Assembly (NCBI GenBank): GCA_964650975.1
Contig: CAZYWA010000034.1
Coordinates: 1-26,255 of the forward strand
Direction of reading: 5' to 3'
Length of the DNA stretch: 26,255 nucleotides
DNA from: CAZYWA01 sp964650975 [NCBI: uncultured bacterium]
GTDB lineage: Bacteria > JADJOY01
Below the pieces are notes generated by a model, which saw only the letters and a program-made list of their open reading frames with translations, was not told the origin of the DNA and did not search any database. Made by a program: the position numbers and the translations under genes. Of the stretch, positions 10,976 to 23,130 are shown piece by piece; positions within the stretch are counted from its first letter, which is position 1; each line of letters opens with the position of its first letter.

Positions 10976-12015
10976 ATCCCGGCCTGCGCACGCTCCTGGC
11001 GCTCTCGTTGACCGCGGTCATCGCAGCAAGCTGCGGGAAGGAAGGCCTGCCCAAGCCGCCCGAGTCCGAGCTTCCCGATCCGGTCAAGGACCTCACGCTC
11101 AAGGCGACGCGCGGCGCCGTCGAGCTCAAGTGGAGCGTGCCGCAGAAGAACCAGGACGGATCGAAGCCGCCCGACGTCACGGGCTTCCAGGTGATGCACT
11201 CGCTGTTGCCGATCGTCGGCGACACCAACGTCACCGCCAGCAAGCCCGAGCTGGCGTTCGTGCTGCCGGTGCCGGTCGACGTGAGCGGCACCCCGCTCAA
11301 GCAAGCGACGGTGCGCGACGCCACCGCGGTTCCCGAGACCGTCAACGTGTACCGCGTGCTCACCTTCGGCTCGTCGGGTTTCGGCACCGATCCGTCGAAC
11401 TCGGTGTCGATCGCGTGGGCCGTGCCGCCGTCGCCACCGCCCTCGCTCGACGCCACCGCCGGCGAGCGCGCCGCGGCGTTGCACTGGACCGCGCCCACCA
11501 CCGGCGCCGACGGCAAGCCCGAGACCCGCTCGCTCTGGTACCGCGTGTATCGCTGGACCGGCGAAGCCGAGCCCGAGCTGGTGAGCGGCGAGCCGCTCGT
11601 CGACACCAGCTGGACCGACACCTCGCCCGCCATCGACCAGACCCACAGCTACGTGGTGCGATCGGTGGTGAAGCGCGGCGACGCGTGGATCGAGAGCGAC
11701 GATTCGCCCACCGCCAGCATCGTGTCCGAGGATCGCACGCCGCCGGCGCCGCCCAAGGAAGTGGTGGGCGTGCACACGCCGAACGGCATCGAGCTGCGCT
11801 GGGATCCGTCGCCCGACGTGGACGTCGCCGGGTACTACGTCTACCGGCTGCGACCCAACGGCGCCGCCGACAAGCTGACGCCCAATCTGGTCGAGGGCAC
11901 GCGCTACGTGGACCCGCATCCGCCCGTCGGCGACGTTCGCTACCGCGTGACCGCGGTCGACAAATCGGCCAACGCCAACGAGAGCGCACCGAGCTCGACC
12001 GCCACCGTCCAGTAG
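10972..12015 (+). CDS. Fibronectin type III-like lipoprotein
   Basis: A 347-residue predicted lipoprotein. A signal peptide of 20 residues ends in the lipobox AASC with Cys21 as the acylated residue, so the mature protein is anchored to a membrane outside the cytoplasm. A Pro-rich linker follows (KPPESELPDPV). Then come three fibronectin III-like beta domains at about 38-145, 150-250 and 258-347, each showing the pattern with W in LKWS, LHWTAP or LRWDPSPD and Y in YRVYR or YYVYR. The ATG overlaps the argH stop (ATGA), so translation is coupled. A small lipoprotein gene between argH and lysA is, as I recall, common in related genomes. The function is unknown. Confidence 0.85.
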
Positions 12016-12403
12016 CGCGCCTCGCGACGCGGCAAGCACCGCACCCTTTCGACGGTCCAATTCGGGCGGGCGAATGCCCGAGGGACTCGGCCGCGCATGG
12101 CGCTCGGCGGTGAGGCTGGGCACAAGCCTTGCCTAGCCCTTCCGCGCCATCTCGATACGCGGCGCGACACACACGGCAATCCTTCACCGGCTGGTCCCGA
12201 ACCGAGGGACGAGCCGCATCCCGCTCATTTGCGATCTCGCCGGGAATCCGGGGCGGTGCCGGGCCGAGGCCGCACTCCTTCCCCCGAATGCGAGCGCACC
12301 GTGCCGCATCGACCCTCGACCGCCGTGGTGGAGCGCGCGGCGCCGGAACGCGCAGAAGGCCAGTCGAGCGCGGCGATTTGCAGCTTCCGGAACCGCGTCC
12401 TCG
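12016..12403. other. Intergenic region with small inverted repeats
   Basis: No convincing gene is seen in this 388-base stretch. It holds a hairpin CGGGC-GAAT-GCCCG near 12065 and a longer inverted repeat at 12189-12215 (GGCTGGTCCC, 7-base loop, GGGACGAGCC; one mismatch). The latter could be an operator or terminator after the arg block. The frame of the next gene runs open through the last part of this stretch but shows no ATG, GTG or TTG. Confidence 0.5.
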
Positions 12404-13258
12404 CACGTCGTCCGAGCCATCGCGCTCGCACTCATCGGAGTCCTGGTCGGATGCTGGGTTGGCACGGCCACGGCGCAGACGCCCGTGTTCGCCGACGGTT
12501 TCGAGGACGGCAGCCCGTGCGCGTGGAGCCTACAAGTCCCGGCGCTCTGCGCGGACGGCATGGTGTTCGTTCCGCCGGGAGATTTCACGATGGGATCGAA
12601 TGCCGGCGCTCCCGACGAGCAGCCGGTCCACGTGGTGAGCCTCGGGGGCTACTGGCTCGACCGAAACGACGTCACGACGGACGAATACGCCGCCTGTGTG
12701 CTGGCGGGCGACTGCGCCGGGCCGGATGGCGCGTACGCCGCCGACGCCGGCTGCAACTGGTTCTCGTCGCGCGGCATCGACAACCCCATCAATTGCGTCG
12801 ACGGGAACCGGGGCCAGGCCTACCGCGCATGGGCTGGAAAGCGCTATCCGACGGAGGCGGAGTGGGAGAAGGCCGCGCGCGGGACCAGCGCGCGCACGTA
12901 TCCCTGGGGAGAAGCCACACCCACCTGCCAGGAAGCGGTGATGAGCGATGCCGGGGACGGTGGGCCCGGATGCGGCACCGGCACCACGTGGCCGGTCGGC
13001 TCGAGGCCGGCCGGCATCTCCCTATGGAGCGCTCGATCTCGCGGGAAACGTCTCGGACTGGGTGAGCGACTGGTACGACGCGGGCTACTACGCGGTGAGC
13101 CCCGCCTCGAACCCAACCGGGCCGGCGAACAGCCCGAGCGGATACCGGGTACATCGCGGCGGCGGCTGGAATGCGTCGGGCGACGCGTTGCGCCTCGGCC
13201 CGCGGTGCCGGACCTCCCACGTACGCGGACGCCAGCGTCGGTTTCCGCTGCGCCTCCA
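12404..13258 (+). pseudogene. Formylglycine-generating-enzyme-like domain, frameshifted
   Basis: A clear signal peptide (HVVRAIALALIGVLVGCWVGTATA) is followed by FADGFEDGSPCAWS and a SUMF1/FGE-sulfatase fold: MVFVPPGDFTMGS, NPINCVDGN, WAGKRYPTEAEWEKAARG, YPWGEATPTC. At about 13015 the coding frame moves by one (family continuation YGALDLAGNVSDWVSDWY, then RVHRGGGWNASGDALR). It moves again near 13210 (TYADASVGFRCAS). No start codon is found in frame before the signal peptide. The paired cysteines of catalytic FGE near the C-terminus are absent, so even an intact version may be a non-catalytic FGE-fold protein. Joined to the IPT and arylsulfotransferase parts downstream it would form one secreted polypeptide. 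The breaks are either real decay or local sequence error. Confidence 0.75.
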
Positions 13259-13671
13259 GCCTGGCGAGCGCTCCACCCTCACCGATGCAGGCGGTCCAGG
13301 AAATCGTGCCCAACCCGGCCGCACCCGGCACCGACATTACGATCAATGGAAGCGGCTTCAGCGCGACCCAGGGGACGAGCGAGGTGCGCTACGACGGCGC
13401 CGCCCTGTGGATCGTCTCGTGGTCGGACGGCGCGGTGGTCGCGCACCTGCCCGATTCCAAGCCGCCGGGCAGCTACGCGGTGAGCCTCGTCGTCGGTGGC
13501 ACGACCCTTCCCGCGGGAAATCACACCGTCGTGGACCTCGCCGTGGGTGAGCCGGTCGGGACCGTCAACCCGGACAACCACCTGGCCCTCATCGTGTCGT
13601 TCCAGACCACCGTCCCCGCGCTGCCGCTTCTCGACGTGAGCGGGCCTGACGGCACTGGACCGTTCCGCTGA
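13171..13671 (+). pseudogene. IPT/TIG-like middle segment of the broken gene
   Basis: The open frame carries the end of the FGE fold (SVGFRCAS) and continues without a break into an IPT/TIG immunoglobulin-like domain: VQEIVPNPAAPGTDITINGSGFS, TSEVRYDGAALWIVSWSDGAVVAHLPDSKPPGSYAVSLVVGG. It then enters the N-terminal beta domain of the arylsulfotransferase region (DNHLALIVSFQTTVP). It stops at a TGA (13669-13671) created by a one-base loss near 13659. In frame 0 the coding sense continues as PLTGAITPEPSTVHTLAV up to about 13720, where an extra base restores the original frame. This is not a separate gene: it has no ribosome binding site or signal peptide of its own. Confidence 0.68.
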
Positions 13672-13857
13672 CCGGCGCCATCACTCCCGAGCCGTCGACG
13701 GTTCACACGCTCGCGGTGGGTCGGGCTGCGGGCCGGCACCACCTACCAGATCACGGCCCGTGCCGCGGCCGGCTCGCAAACCGTCACGGGGCCGTCGACG
13801 TCCTACCGCCCGGCCGCATTCTCGGAGATCCCCGACTTCGCCGCGCCTCCCATCACG

Positions 13858-15045
13858 GTGACCACCTCGGTACCGAACGCGCTGCAACCCGGGCTGACGC
13901 TCTTCGCGGCCACCCGGGTGGGGATTCCGGGAACCAGCCGCGTCTACGCGATGGACTCGGGCGGCAACATCGTCTGGTACCACCAGGACCCGCCGGTGAC
14001 TCCGCCGAACCCGTTCGTGCCGATCAGCCGTGTGCGCCAGCTCGAGAACGGACACATCCTCTACATCTCGAGCGCGCTCTACGAGGTCGATCTGCTCGGC
14101 ACCGTCGTCCACTCGTACACCGCCCAGGGGCTCGGCCTGGATCCGGCCGTCGACGGGCCGGAGCATCACGACGTGATCGAGCTGCCGAACGGCAACCTGC
14201 TCGGCCTCTTCGCCGAGCTGCGCACCGTCTCCGGCTACCCGCCCAACGCCGGAACCTTGTGCACGACCTGCCGGGTGGTGGGCGACCAGATCGTCGAGTT
14301 CACCCGCGACGGACAGCTCGTCGACCGCATCCACCTCTTCGACCTCCTCGACCCGCACCGCACGCTGCTCGACATTCACTCGGCCGTCGGCGCCTCGTTC
14401 AACGACTCGACCTGGAACTGGTGGTACGGCACTGCCGGCGGCAGCACCCACGACTGGACCCACTCGAACGCGCTGGTCTACGACCCGAGCGACGACTCGA
14501 TCCTGGTCTCGTGCCGCAACCAGGACCTGATCGCCAAGATCAACCGCAAGACCAAGCAACTGATGTGGGTGATCGGCACCGACTGGCCGGGCTCGACCGG
14601 CGACGATCACTGGCCGTTCCTCACGCCGTCGGGACCGGGCGTGCTCCTACCCTGGCACCAGCACGGGCCGTTCCTGCAGCCCAACGGCAACCTGCTGGTC
14701 TACGACAACGGCAACGATCGCGTGCCGGAAGTGACGCGCCAGGTCGAGTTCTGGATCGACGCGCAGAACCGCCTGATCGGCCAGACCTGGGAGTGGGTCG
14801 ATCCCGACTACGACCCGCCGCTCTTCAGCTTCTTCGCGGGCGACACCGAGGGCGAGCCGAACGGCAACGTGCTCATCACCGACGGCTCGCTGCCGAGCCT
14901 CACCACCGAGTGGATGTGCTTCAGCGAGGTGCGGGAGTCGGACAGCACCAAGCTCTGGGAGGCGGTCCTGCAGGACCCCAACGCCCAGTACTCGGGGCTC
15001 GACGCGGTGCGCATCCCCAGCCTCTACCCGCCCGCGGCCAACTGA
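13858..15045 (+). CDS. Arylsulfotransferase (ASST-type) domain
   Basis: 395 residues read from the first in-frame GTG, but family-like sequence starts earlier in the same frame, from about 13722 (LRAGTTYQITARAAAGSQTVTG). With no ribosome binding site or signal here, it is best read as the C-terminal half of the broken FGE-IPT gene. The beta-propeller shows ASST-type repeats: SRVYAMDSGGNIVWYH, GPEHHDVIELPNGNLLG, DWTHSNALVYDPSDDSILVSCRNQDLIAKINRKTKQLMWVIG, and LPWHQHGPFLQPNGNLLVYDNGN. Known enzymes of this family are periplasmic and move sulfate between phenolic compounds through a histidine intermediate without PAPS; several conserved histidines are present here. It ends 93 bases before metH. 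Function in the present state is doubtful unless the frameshifts are sequence errors. Confidence 0.75.
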   Translation: MTTSVPNALQPGLTLFAATRVGIPGTSRVYAMDSGGNIVWYHQDPPVTPPNPFVPISRVRQLENGHILYISSALYEVDLLGTVVHSYTAQGLGLDPAVDGPEHHDVIELPNGNLLGLFAELRTVSGYPPNAGTLCTTCRVVGDQIVEFTRDGQLVDRIHLFDLLDPHRTLLDIHSAVGASFNDSTWNWWYGTAGGSTHDWTHSNALVYDPSDDSILVSCRNQDLIAKINRKTKQLMWVIGTDWPGSTGDDHWPFLTPSGPGVLLPWHQHGPFLQPNGNLLVYDNGNDRVPEVTRQVEFWIDAQNRLIGQTWEWVDPDYDPPLFSFFAGDTEGEPNGNVLITDGSLPSLTTEWMCFSEVRESDSTKLWEAVLQDPNAQYSGLDAVRIPSLYPPAAN

Positions 15046-15138
15046 AGCGCACGCACAGCGCTTGCCGATTCCGGTATCCTTTCCGGATCGGCCGCGCCGC
15101 CGTCTCCGTGGCGCGCGTCACACCCGGAACCCGAGACC

Positions 15139-18849
<3,711 letters not shown>

Positions 18850-18875
18850 GCGGACCCTCTCGCGCGGAGACCCGC

Positions 18876-19739
18876 TTGCGCCGGCACCGCACGATTCGCC
18901 ACCTGGTCGCGTGCGGCTCGATCCTGGTCGCGATTGCCGGATGCGGCGGCGGCCACGCGAACGAACGCCACGCCTCGATCGACGACAGCATGACCTTCGA
19001 CGAAGCGCTGGACGCGGGGGCGTCGATCCTCTGGCTCGGCGCGCATCCCGACGACGAGACCGTGCCGGGCGCGATCCTGGCGCGCGCCTGTGCTGGACTC
19101 GGCAACCCGTGCACGCTCGTGGTGTTCACCCGCGGCGATGGCGGAACGTGCTTCATCCAGAGCTGTCCGCCGGATCTCGGCACGTTTCGCGCGGCGGAGA
19201 TGGAGGAAGCCGCACGGCGCTACGGTGCCGCGCTCGAGCTGTACGAGTTCACCAACTACCCGGGCTCGACGACCCCGGTCGACGTGGTGCGCGCGACATG
19301 GGAATCGGAGGGTGATCCGCTGGGCGTGGCGGTCGAGGCGATCCGCCGCTTGCGCCCCAACATCCTCCTGAGCTTCGATCCCTCGCGCGGCTTCACCGAC
19401 CACACCGAGCACGAGCTGGCGGGGATCTTGACCGAGGAAGCCGCAGCTCACGCCGCCGATCCGGCCTACGTGACGCCAGACCAGCGGCCCTATCGCGCTG
19501 ACCGGCTCTACCACATCGTCAATCGTTACCCCGGGCTCGAGCTCTTCATTCCGCCCGACGACGGTCCCGTCACCGAGAAGACGTCGATGAAGGTGCCCTG
19601 CCCCGCCGCCGGAACCGATTGTCTGAGCGCGGGGCTCGAAGCCGCCGATGCGCACCACAGTCAGTGGCCGTTCATCCTCGGCATGCAGCTCGGTACGCTG
19701 GTGTGGAACGAAGCGTTGCTCAAGCGCGTCGACTTCTGA
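18876..19739 (+). CDS. PIG-L family deacetylase lipoprotein
   Basis: A 287-residue zinc-dependent N-acetyl sugar deacetylase of the PIG-L/LmbE family. The TTG at 18876 is chosen because GGAG lies 6-7 bases upstream and it alone gives a complete lipoprotein signal (MRRHRTIRHLVACGSILVAIAGC, lipobox Cys23). Zinc-binding AHPDDE is at 56-61 (His57, Asp60), and the third ligand region is DHTEH (175-179). FTRGDGGTC follows the first motif, as in the family. Two extra cysteine pairs (72/79, 92/97) suit an extracytoplasmic protein. The substrate is unknown; relatives act on GlcNAc conjugates. The sulfotransferase gene starts 2 bases after the stop, suggesting a linked task. Confidence 0.88.
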   Translation: MRRHRTIRHLVACGSILVAIAGCGGGHANERHASIDDSMTFDEALDAGASILWLGAHPDDETVPGAILARACAGLGNPCTLVVFTRGDGGTCFIQSCPPDLGTFRAAEMEEAARRYGAALELYEFTNYPGSTTPVDVVRATWESEGDPLGVAVEAIRRLRPNILLSFDPSRGFTDHTEHELAGILTEEAAAHAADPAYVTPDQRPYRADRLYHIVNRYPGLELFIPPDDGPVTEKTSMKVPCPAAGTDCLSAGLEAADAHHSQWPFILGMQLGTLVWNEALLKRVDF

Positions 19740-19741
19740 GC

Positions 19742-20614
19742 ATGACCATGGATCCCGAGGGCACGGCACCGCCGAAGATCGCGTACGTGGTCGCGTGCAC
19801 GCACACGGGGTCGACGCTGCTCACGCGCATCCTGAATCAGCACCCGCAGATCTTCTCCGCCGGCGAGCTTCAGTACCTCGATCGCTACTGGCATCCCACG
19901 GGACGTCCGTGCAGCTGCGGCGTCCACGCGCTCGAGTGTCCGGTGTGGCGCGAGGTGTTCTGGCAGTGGAAGCGCGCCACCAAGCTCGACCTGGTGCCGG
20001 TCTCGCGCGTCTCCGCAGAGCGCGGCCTCGAATGGATTCGTGCACTCACCGGGAGATACGGAACGCGCGGCAAGAACCCGTTCCCGCAGGCCAACTCCGA
20101 GCTCATGAGCGCGATCGCCCAGGTCACCGGCGCCACCGTGGTGCTCGACAACTCGAAGTCGGTATGGCGCCTCTTGCCCTTGGTGCGCGCCTATCCCGAG
20201 CGGGTGTTCGTGCTGCACCTGGTGCGCTCGCCCGAGGGACACGTGGCGTCGCGGATGCGCCGCAAGGGCCGCGGGTTCCTCGATGCGGTGATCACGAAAT
20301 ATCTGCGCACCAATCTCCTGGCGGAGCGCCTCTTCGGAAGGTCCCCCCACTACCTCAAGGTGCGCTACGAGGACCTGGTGGCGCGGCCGGAGGAGACGAT
20401 CCGCGGTGTCACCGACTGGCTCGGGCTCCCCGTGGCCGATCCGTTCGCCGGCGAGATCCGCGCCTCCCACGACATCAACGGCAACGACGAGACCAAGTCG
20501 TCGCTCGCCGCCACCTTGAAGCCCGACCCCTCCCGCCTCGGCAAGCCGATGGAGTGGACCGGGTTCCAGCGCGCCGTGCTGCGGCTCGCCCGCGCGCTGG
20601 TGTTCGATCGGTAG
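19742..20614 (+). CDS. PAPS-dependent sulfotransferase family protein
   Basis: A 290-residue cytoplasmic sulfotransferase of the carbohydrate/tyrosylprotein type. The 5'-phosphosulfate loop is HTGSTLLTRILNQHP (21-35), and the 3'-phosphate motif is HLVRSPEGHVASRM (159-172). A CSCG...C cysteine cluster (57, 59, 66) and DNSKS (136-140) also fit this family, as does YLKVRYEDLVARPEETIRGVTDWLGL near the C-terminal third. There is no signal peptide. The ATG at 19742 is 2 bases after the PIG-L stop; a second ATG at 19748 is an alternative, and neither has a strong ribosome binding site. The acceptor is unknown. Paired with the deacetylase it could modify a glycan, but one product is predicted outside the membrane and one inside. 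Confidence 0.87.
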   Translation: MTMDPEGTAPPKIAYVVACTHTGSTLLTRILNQHPQIFSAGELQYLDRYWHPTGRPCSCGVHALECPVWREVFWQWKRATKLDLVPVSRVSAERGLEWIRALTGRYGTRGKNPFPQANSELMSAIAQVTGATVVLDNSKSVWRLLPLVRAYPERVFVLHLVRSPEGHVASRMRRKGRGFLDAVITKYLRTNLLAERLFGRSPHYLKVRYEDLVARPEETIRGVTDWLGLPVADPFAGEIRASHDINGNDETKSSLAATLKPDPSRLGKPMEWTGFQRAVLRLARALVFDR

Positions 20615-20647
20615 GCGGCGCTGAGTGCATCCGCGATCGCTTGGACT

Positions 20648-20722
20648 GGAGGGGCGCGGTCCCTCGCGTCCAAGCGTTCGATCGAGCGCCGACGCTGCGG
20701 CTACGCGGGACTGCAGCCCTCC
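20648..20722. repeat. Nested palindromic repeat, long copy 1
   Basis: A 75-bp element from GGAGGGG to CCCTCC. The outer arms pair with each other over about 29 bases with a few mismatches. The left arm also contains its own hairpin around GGTCCCTC, so a cruciform can form. It is closely related to the 76-bp copy at 24836-24911. It lies between the sulfotransferase and lysA. Confidence 0.72.
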
Positions 20723-20743
20723 GGTTTGCAGCCCCGCGCATTG

Positions 20744-20772
20744 TTGACTTCCGTTTAGGCCGTCATCACACT
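20744..20772 (+). promoter_or_regulatory. Possible sigma-70-type promoter for lysA
   Basis: TTGACT at 20744-20749 (5 of 6 matches to the -35 consensus) is followed after 17 bases by CACACT at 20767-20772 (3 of 6). The site lies in a locally less GC-rich patch just after the palindromic repeat and 54 bases before the lysA ATG. The weak -10 keeps confidence low. Confidence 0.32.
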
Positions 20773-20825
20773 GCGCGTCTCCTCGTCATTCCTTCACGAT
20801 TCGTCGTCGCGAGATCGACCTCACC

Positions 20826-22070
20826 ATGGATTTCTTTCGATTCACCAACGGCACTCTCCACGCCGAGGGCGTGGCGCTCGATCGCATCGCCGCCGAGCTC
20901 GGCACTCCGGTCTACGTCTACAGCCAGGGCGCGCTCACCACCGCGTTCCGCGAGTATTTCGAGGCGTTCCAGGGCGTGCCGCATCGCATCTGCTACTCGG
21001 TCAAGGCCAACTCGACGCTCGGCGTGCTCTCGCTCTTCCGCTCACTGGGCAGCGCCTTCGACGTGGTCTCGGGCGGCGAGCTCGAGCGCGTGCTACGCGC
21101 CGGCGGCGCCGCCAAGGACGTGGTGTTCTCGGGAGTGGGCAAGAACGACGTGGAGATCGCGCAGGCGCTCGACGCGGGCATTCTCATGTTCAACGTCGAG
21201 AGCGAGGAAGAGCTCGAGCGGCTGAGCGAGATCGCCAAGGCGCGCGACGTGCGCGCGCCGATCTCGCTGCGCGTCAATCCCGACGTCGATCCGCAAACCC
21301 ATCCCTACATCTCGACCGGCCTCAAGACTTCGAAGTTCGGGATCGCGATCGCGCGCGCTCGCGAGGTCTACCGGCGCGCCGCGGCGCTGCCGGGAATCGA
21401 GGTGCGCGGGCTCGACGCGCACATCGGCTCGCAGCTCACCACCACCACGCCATTTCGCGACGCGTTCCAGAAGGTCGGCGAGCTGCTCGAACAGTTGCGC
21501 GCCGATGGACACACCATTCTGTATCTGGATCTCGGCGGCGGGCTGGGTATTACTTACAAGAACGAAGTCCCGCCCTCGCCCGCCGACTACGCACGCGAGG
21601 TGCTGAGCGTGGTCGGACACCTGGGTGTCGAGCTGCTCTTCGAGCCGGGACGGTCGCTGGTCGGGAACGCCGGCCTGATGCTCACGCGAGTGCTCTTCCG
21701 CAAGGAAACCGAAGCCAAGCGTTTCGTGATCGTGGATGCCGGAATGAACGATCTCATCCGCCCGTCGCTCTACGGCGCCTACCAGGAGATCCGCACGGTC
21801 GCGGAGCGGAACGGCTCCGCTTACCGCCCGGCCGACGTCGTGGGGCCCGTGTGCGAGAGCGGCGACTTCCTGGCCAAGGACCGGCCGATGCCCGAGGTCG
21901 AGCGCGGCGAGCTGCTCGCGGTGATGAGCGCCGGTGCCTACGGCTTCGTGATGGCGTCGAACTACAACACTCGCCCCCGCCCGCCCGAGGTGATGGTGAA
22001 CGGCGACACCTGGCGCGTGATCCGCCCGCGCGAGACCTTCGACGACCTGGTGCGCGGCGAGGTTTGTTGA
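20826..22070 (+). CDS. lysA: Diaminopimelate decarboxylase LysA
   Basis: Decarboxylates meso-diaminopimelate to L-lysine, the last lysine step. It is a fold-III PLP enzyme of 414 residues. The PLP lysine is Lys60 in YSVKAN. Further landmarks are SGGEL, HIGSQ (after LDAH), the phosphate-binding LDLGGGLG, EPGRSLVGNAG, and CESGDFLAKD with the catalytic Cys343 contributed across the dimer. The C-terminal YGFVMASNYNTRPRPPEV is standard. The ATG at 20826 matches the family N-terminus. It leads the lys/dap block; dapF begins 3 bases after its stop. Confidence 0.96.
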   Translation: MDFFRFTNGTLHAEGVALDRIAAELGTPVYVYSQGALTTAFREYFEAFQGVPHRICYSVKANSTLGVLSLFRSLGSAFDVVSGGELERVLRAGGAAKDVVFSGVGKNDVEIAQALDAGILMFNVESEEELERLSEIAKARDVRAPISLRVNPDVDPQTHPYISTGLKTSKFGIAIARAREVYRRAAALPGIEVRGLDAHIGSQLTTTTPFRDAFQKVGELLEQLRADGHTILYLDLGGGLGITYKNEVPPSPADYAREVLSVVGHLGVELLFEPGRSLVGNAGLMLTRVLFRKETEAKRFVIVDAGMNDLIRPSLYGAYQEIRTVAERNGSAYRPADVVGPVCESGDFLAKDRPMPEVERGELLAVMSAGAYGFVMASNYNTRPRPPEVMVNGDTWRVIRPRETFDDLVRGEVC

Positions 22071-22073
22071 AGC

Positions 22074-22898
22074 ATGGCCACGCTCCCCTTCGTCAAGATG
22101 CACGGGCTCGGGAACGACTTCGTGGTGCTCGACGGGTTCGAGCACCACGTGAAGATGACGCCCGAGCTGGCGCGCGCCATCGGCGACCGGCGCTTCGGAA
22201 TCGGCTGCGACCAGATCCTGGTCGTGGCTCCGTCCACCGTGGCGGACGCCAAGATGCTGATCTACAACCAGGACGGCTCGGAAGTGGAGATGTGCGGCAA
22301 CGGCATCCGCTGCCTGGCGCTCTATCTCAAGAGCCGGGGCCGCGCGAACGGAGCGGCGCTCCGCGTCGAGACGCTCGGTGGGATCGTGACCCCAGCGTTC
22401 GCCGGCGATCGGGTGCGCGTCGACATGGGGCCGCCGATCTGGGACGGCCGCAAGATCCCGGTCGACGCGGACGGTGAAGTGATGCGCCGCTCGTTCACGA
22501 TCGGCGGGCGCACCGTCGAGATGAGCTGTGTCTCGATGGGAAACCCGCACGCGGTGCAGTTCGTGACGTCGGTCGCGGAAGCACCGGTCCACGAGCTGGG
22601 GCCCCAGATCGAGACACACCCGTTCTTCCCGCGTCGCACCAACGTCGAATTCGTCGAGCTCGTGGATGCGCACCACGTCCGCATGCGGGTGTGGGAGCGC
22701 GGCGCTGGCGAAACGCTCGCCTGCGGCTCCGGTGCCTGCGCCACGGCGGCCGTCGCGATCCGGCTCGGCCACGCCAAGTCGCCGGTGACCGTGACGCTTC
22801 CCGGCGGCGATCTCGAGATCGAATGGGACGGTGCGAAGGGCCCGGTCTACATGACCGGCCCCGGCACCGAGGTCTATCGCGGCGAGCTCCAGGTCTAG
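22074..22898 (+). CDS. dapF: Diaminopimelate epimerase DapF
   Basis: Interconverts LL- and meso-diaminopimelate without cofactor by a two-cysteine mechanism. The 274 residues begin with the family start FVKMHGLGNDFVVLD. The catalytic pair is Cys74 in MCGNGIRC and Cys217 in ACGSGACA. Substrate-binding GNPHAVQFV (156-164) and RRTNVEFVE are present. It starts 3 bases after lysA. The stop codon TAG (22896-22898) falls in the left inverted repeat of the mobile-looking element, so the original C-terminus may have been trimmed or altered by that insertion; the end GTEVYRGELQV looks normal in length. Confidence 0.96.
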   Translation: MATLPFVKMHGLGNDFVVLDGFEHHVKMTPELARAIGDRRFGIGCDQILVVAPSTVADAKMLIYNQDGSEVEMCGNGIRCLALYLKSRGRANGAALRVETLGGIVTPAFAGDRVRVDMGPPIWDGRKIPVDADGEVMRRSFTIGGRTVEMSCVSMGNPHAVQFVTSVAEAPVHELGPQIETHPFFPRRTNVEFVELVDAHHVRMRVWERGAGETLACGSGACATAAVAIRLGHAKSPVTVTLPGGDLEIEWDGAKGPVYMTGPGTEVYRGELQV

Positions 22899-23077
22899 CC
22901 CGGGTTATTCATGAAAGTTCGTAGCGAGGGCGCCAAGCGTCGAGCAGATTCGGGTGAACGCAGCCGCCTTGGTCCGCAGGCGTACGAACAGTACGTCGAG
23001 GACCAAGGAGGCGAGTACGCCCGAAGATGCCGACGATCGGCGGCCGCAGTAGAACGCTTCATGAATAATCCGGGCTA
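22896..23077. mobile_element. MITE-like inverted-repeat element
   Basis: A 182-bp element with 20-base terminal inverted repeats that differ at one position. The left is TAGCCCGGGTTATTCATGAA (22896-22915), and the right end, read on the minus strand, is TAGCCCGGATTATTCATGAA (23058-23077). An inner perfect 9-base inverted repeat (CCTTGGTCC / GGACCAAGG) adds a second stem. TA at both outer edges would fit a TA target duplication. There is no transposase. The plus strand carries a 55-codon open frame from an ATG at 22911 to a TAG in the right repeat, and the minus strand is also open; I treat both as by-products of base composition. It separates dapF from dapA. Confidence 0.78.
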
Positions 23078-23130
23078 GCCGCCGCGAGCCGCAGCAACTT
23101 CTCGCAAGTCCGCCACAGCAGGGGGTACCG

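Noticed and set aside
12485-13483. FGE protein as an intact stand-alone gene ending at 13483
   Set aside because: After about 13015 this frame no longer matches the family, while the neighbouring frames do. The last 150 residues are out-of-frame translation.
13015-13720. Programmed ribosomal frameshifting in the FGE-ASST gene
   Set aside because: There are four shifts in both directions, with no slippery heptamer and no stimulatory structure. Decay or sequence error is simpler.
15046-15138. Cobalamin or SAM riboswitch upstream of metH
   Set aside because: Only 93 bases are available, and I see no B12-box-like or SAM-I core. There is a small GATTCCGG/CCGGATC hairpin but nothing more.
18876-20614. 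Anti-phage defence or toxin-antitoxin function for the accessory genes
   Set aside because: No nuclease, toxin, antitoxin or nucleotide-signalling domain is visible. The motifs are for sugar deacetylation and sulfate transfer.
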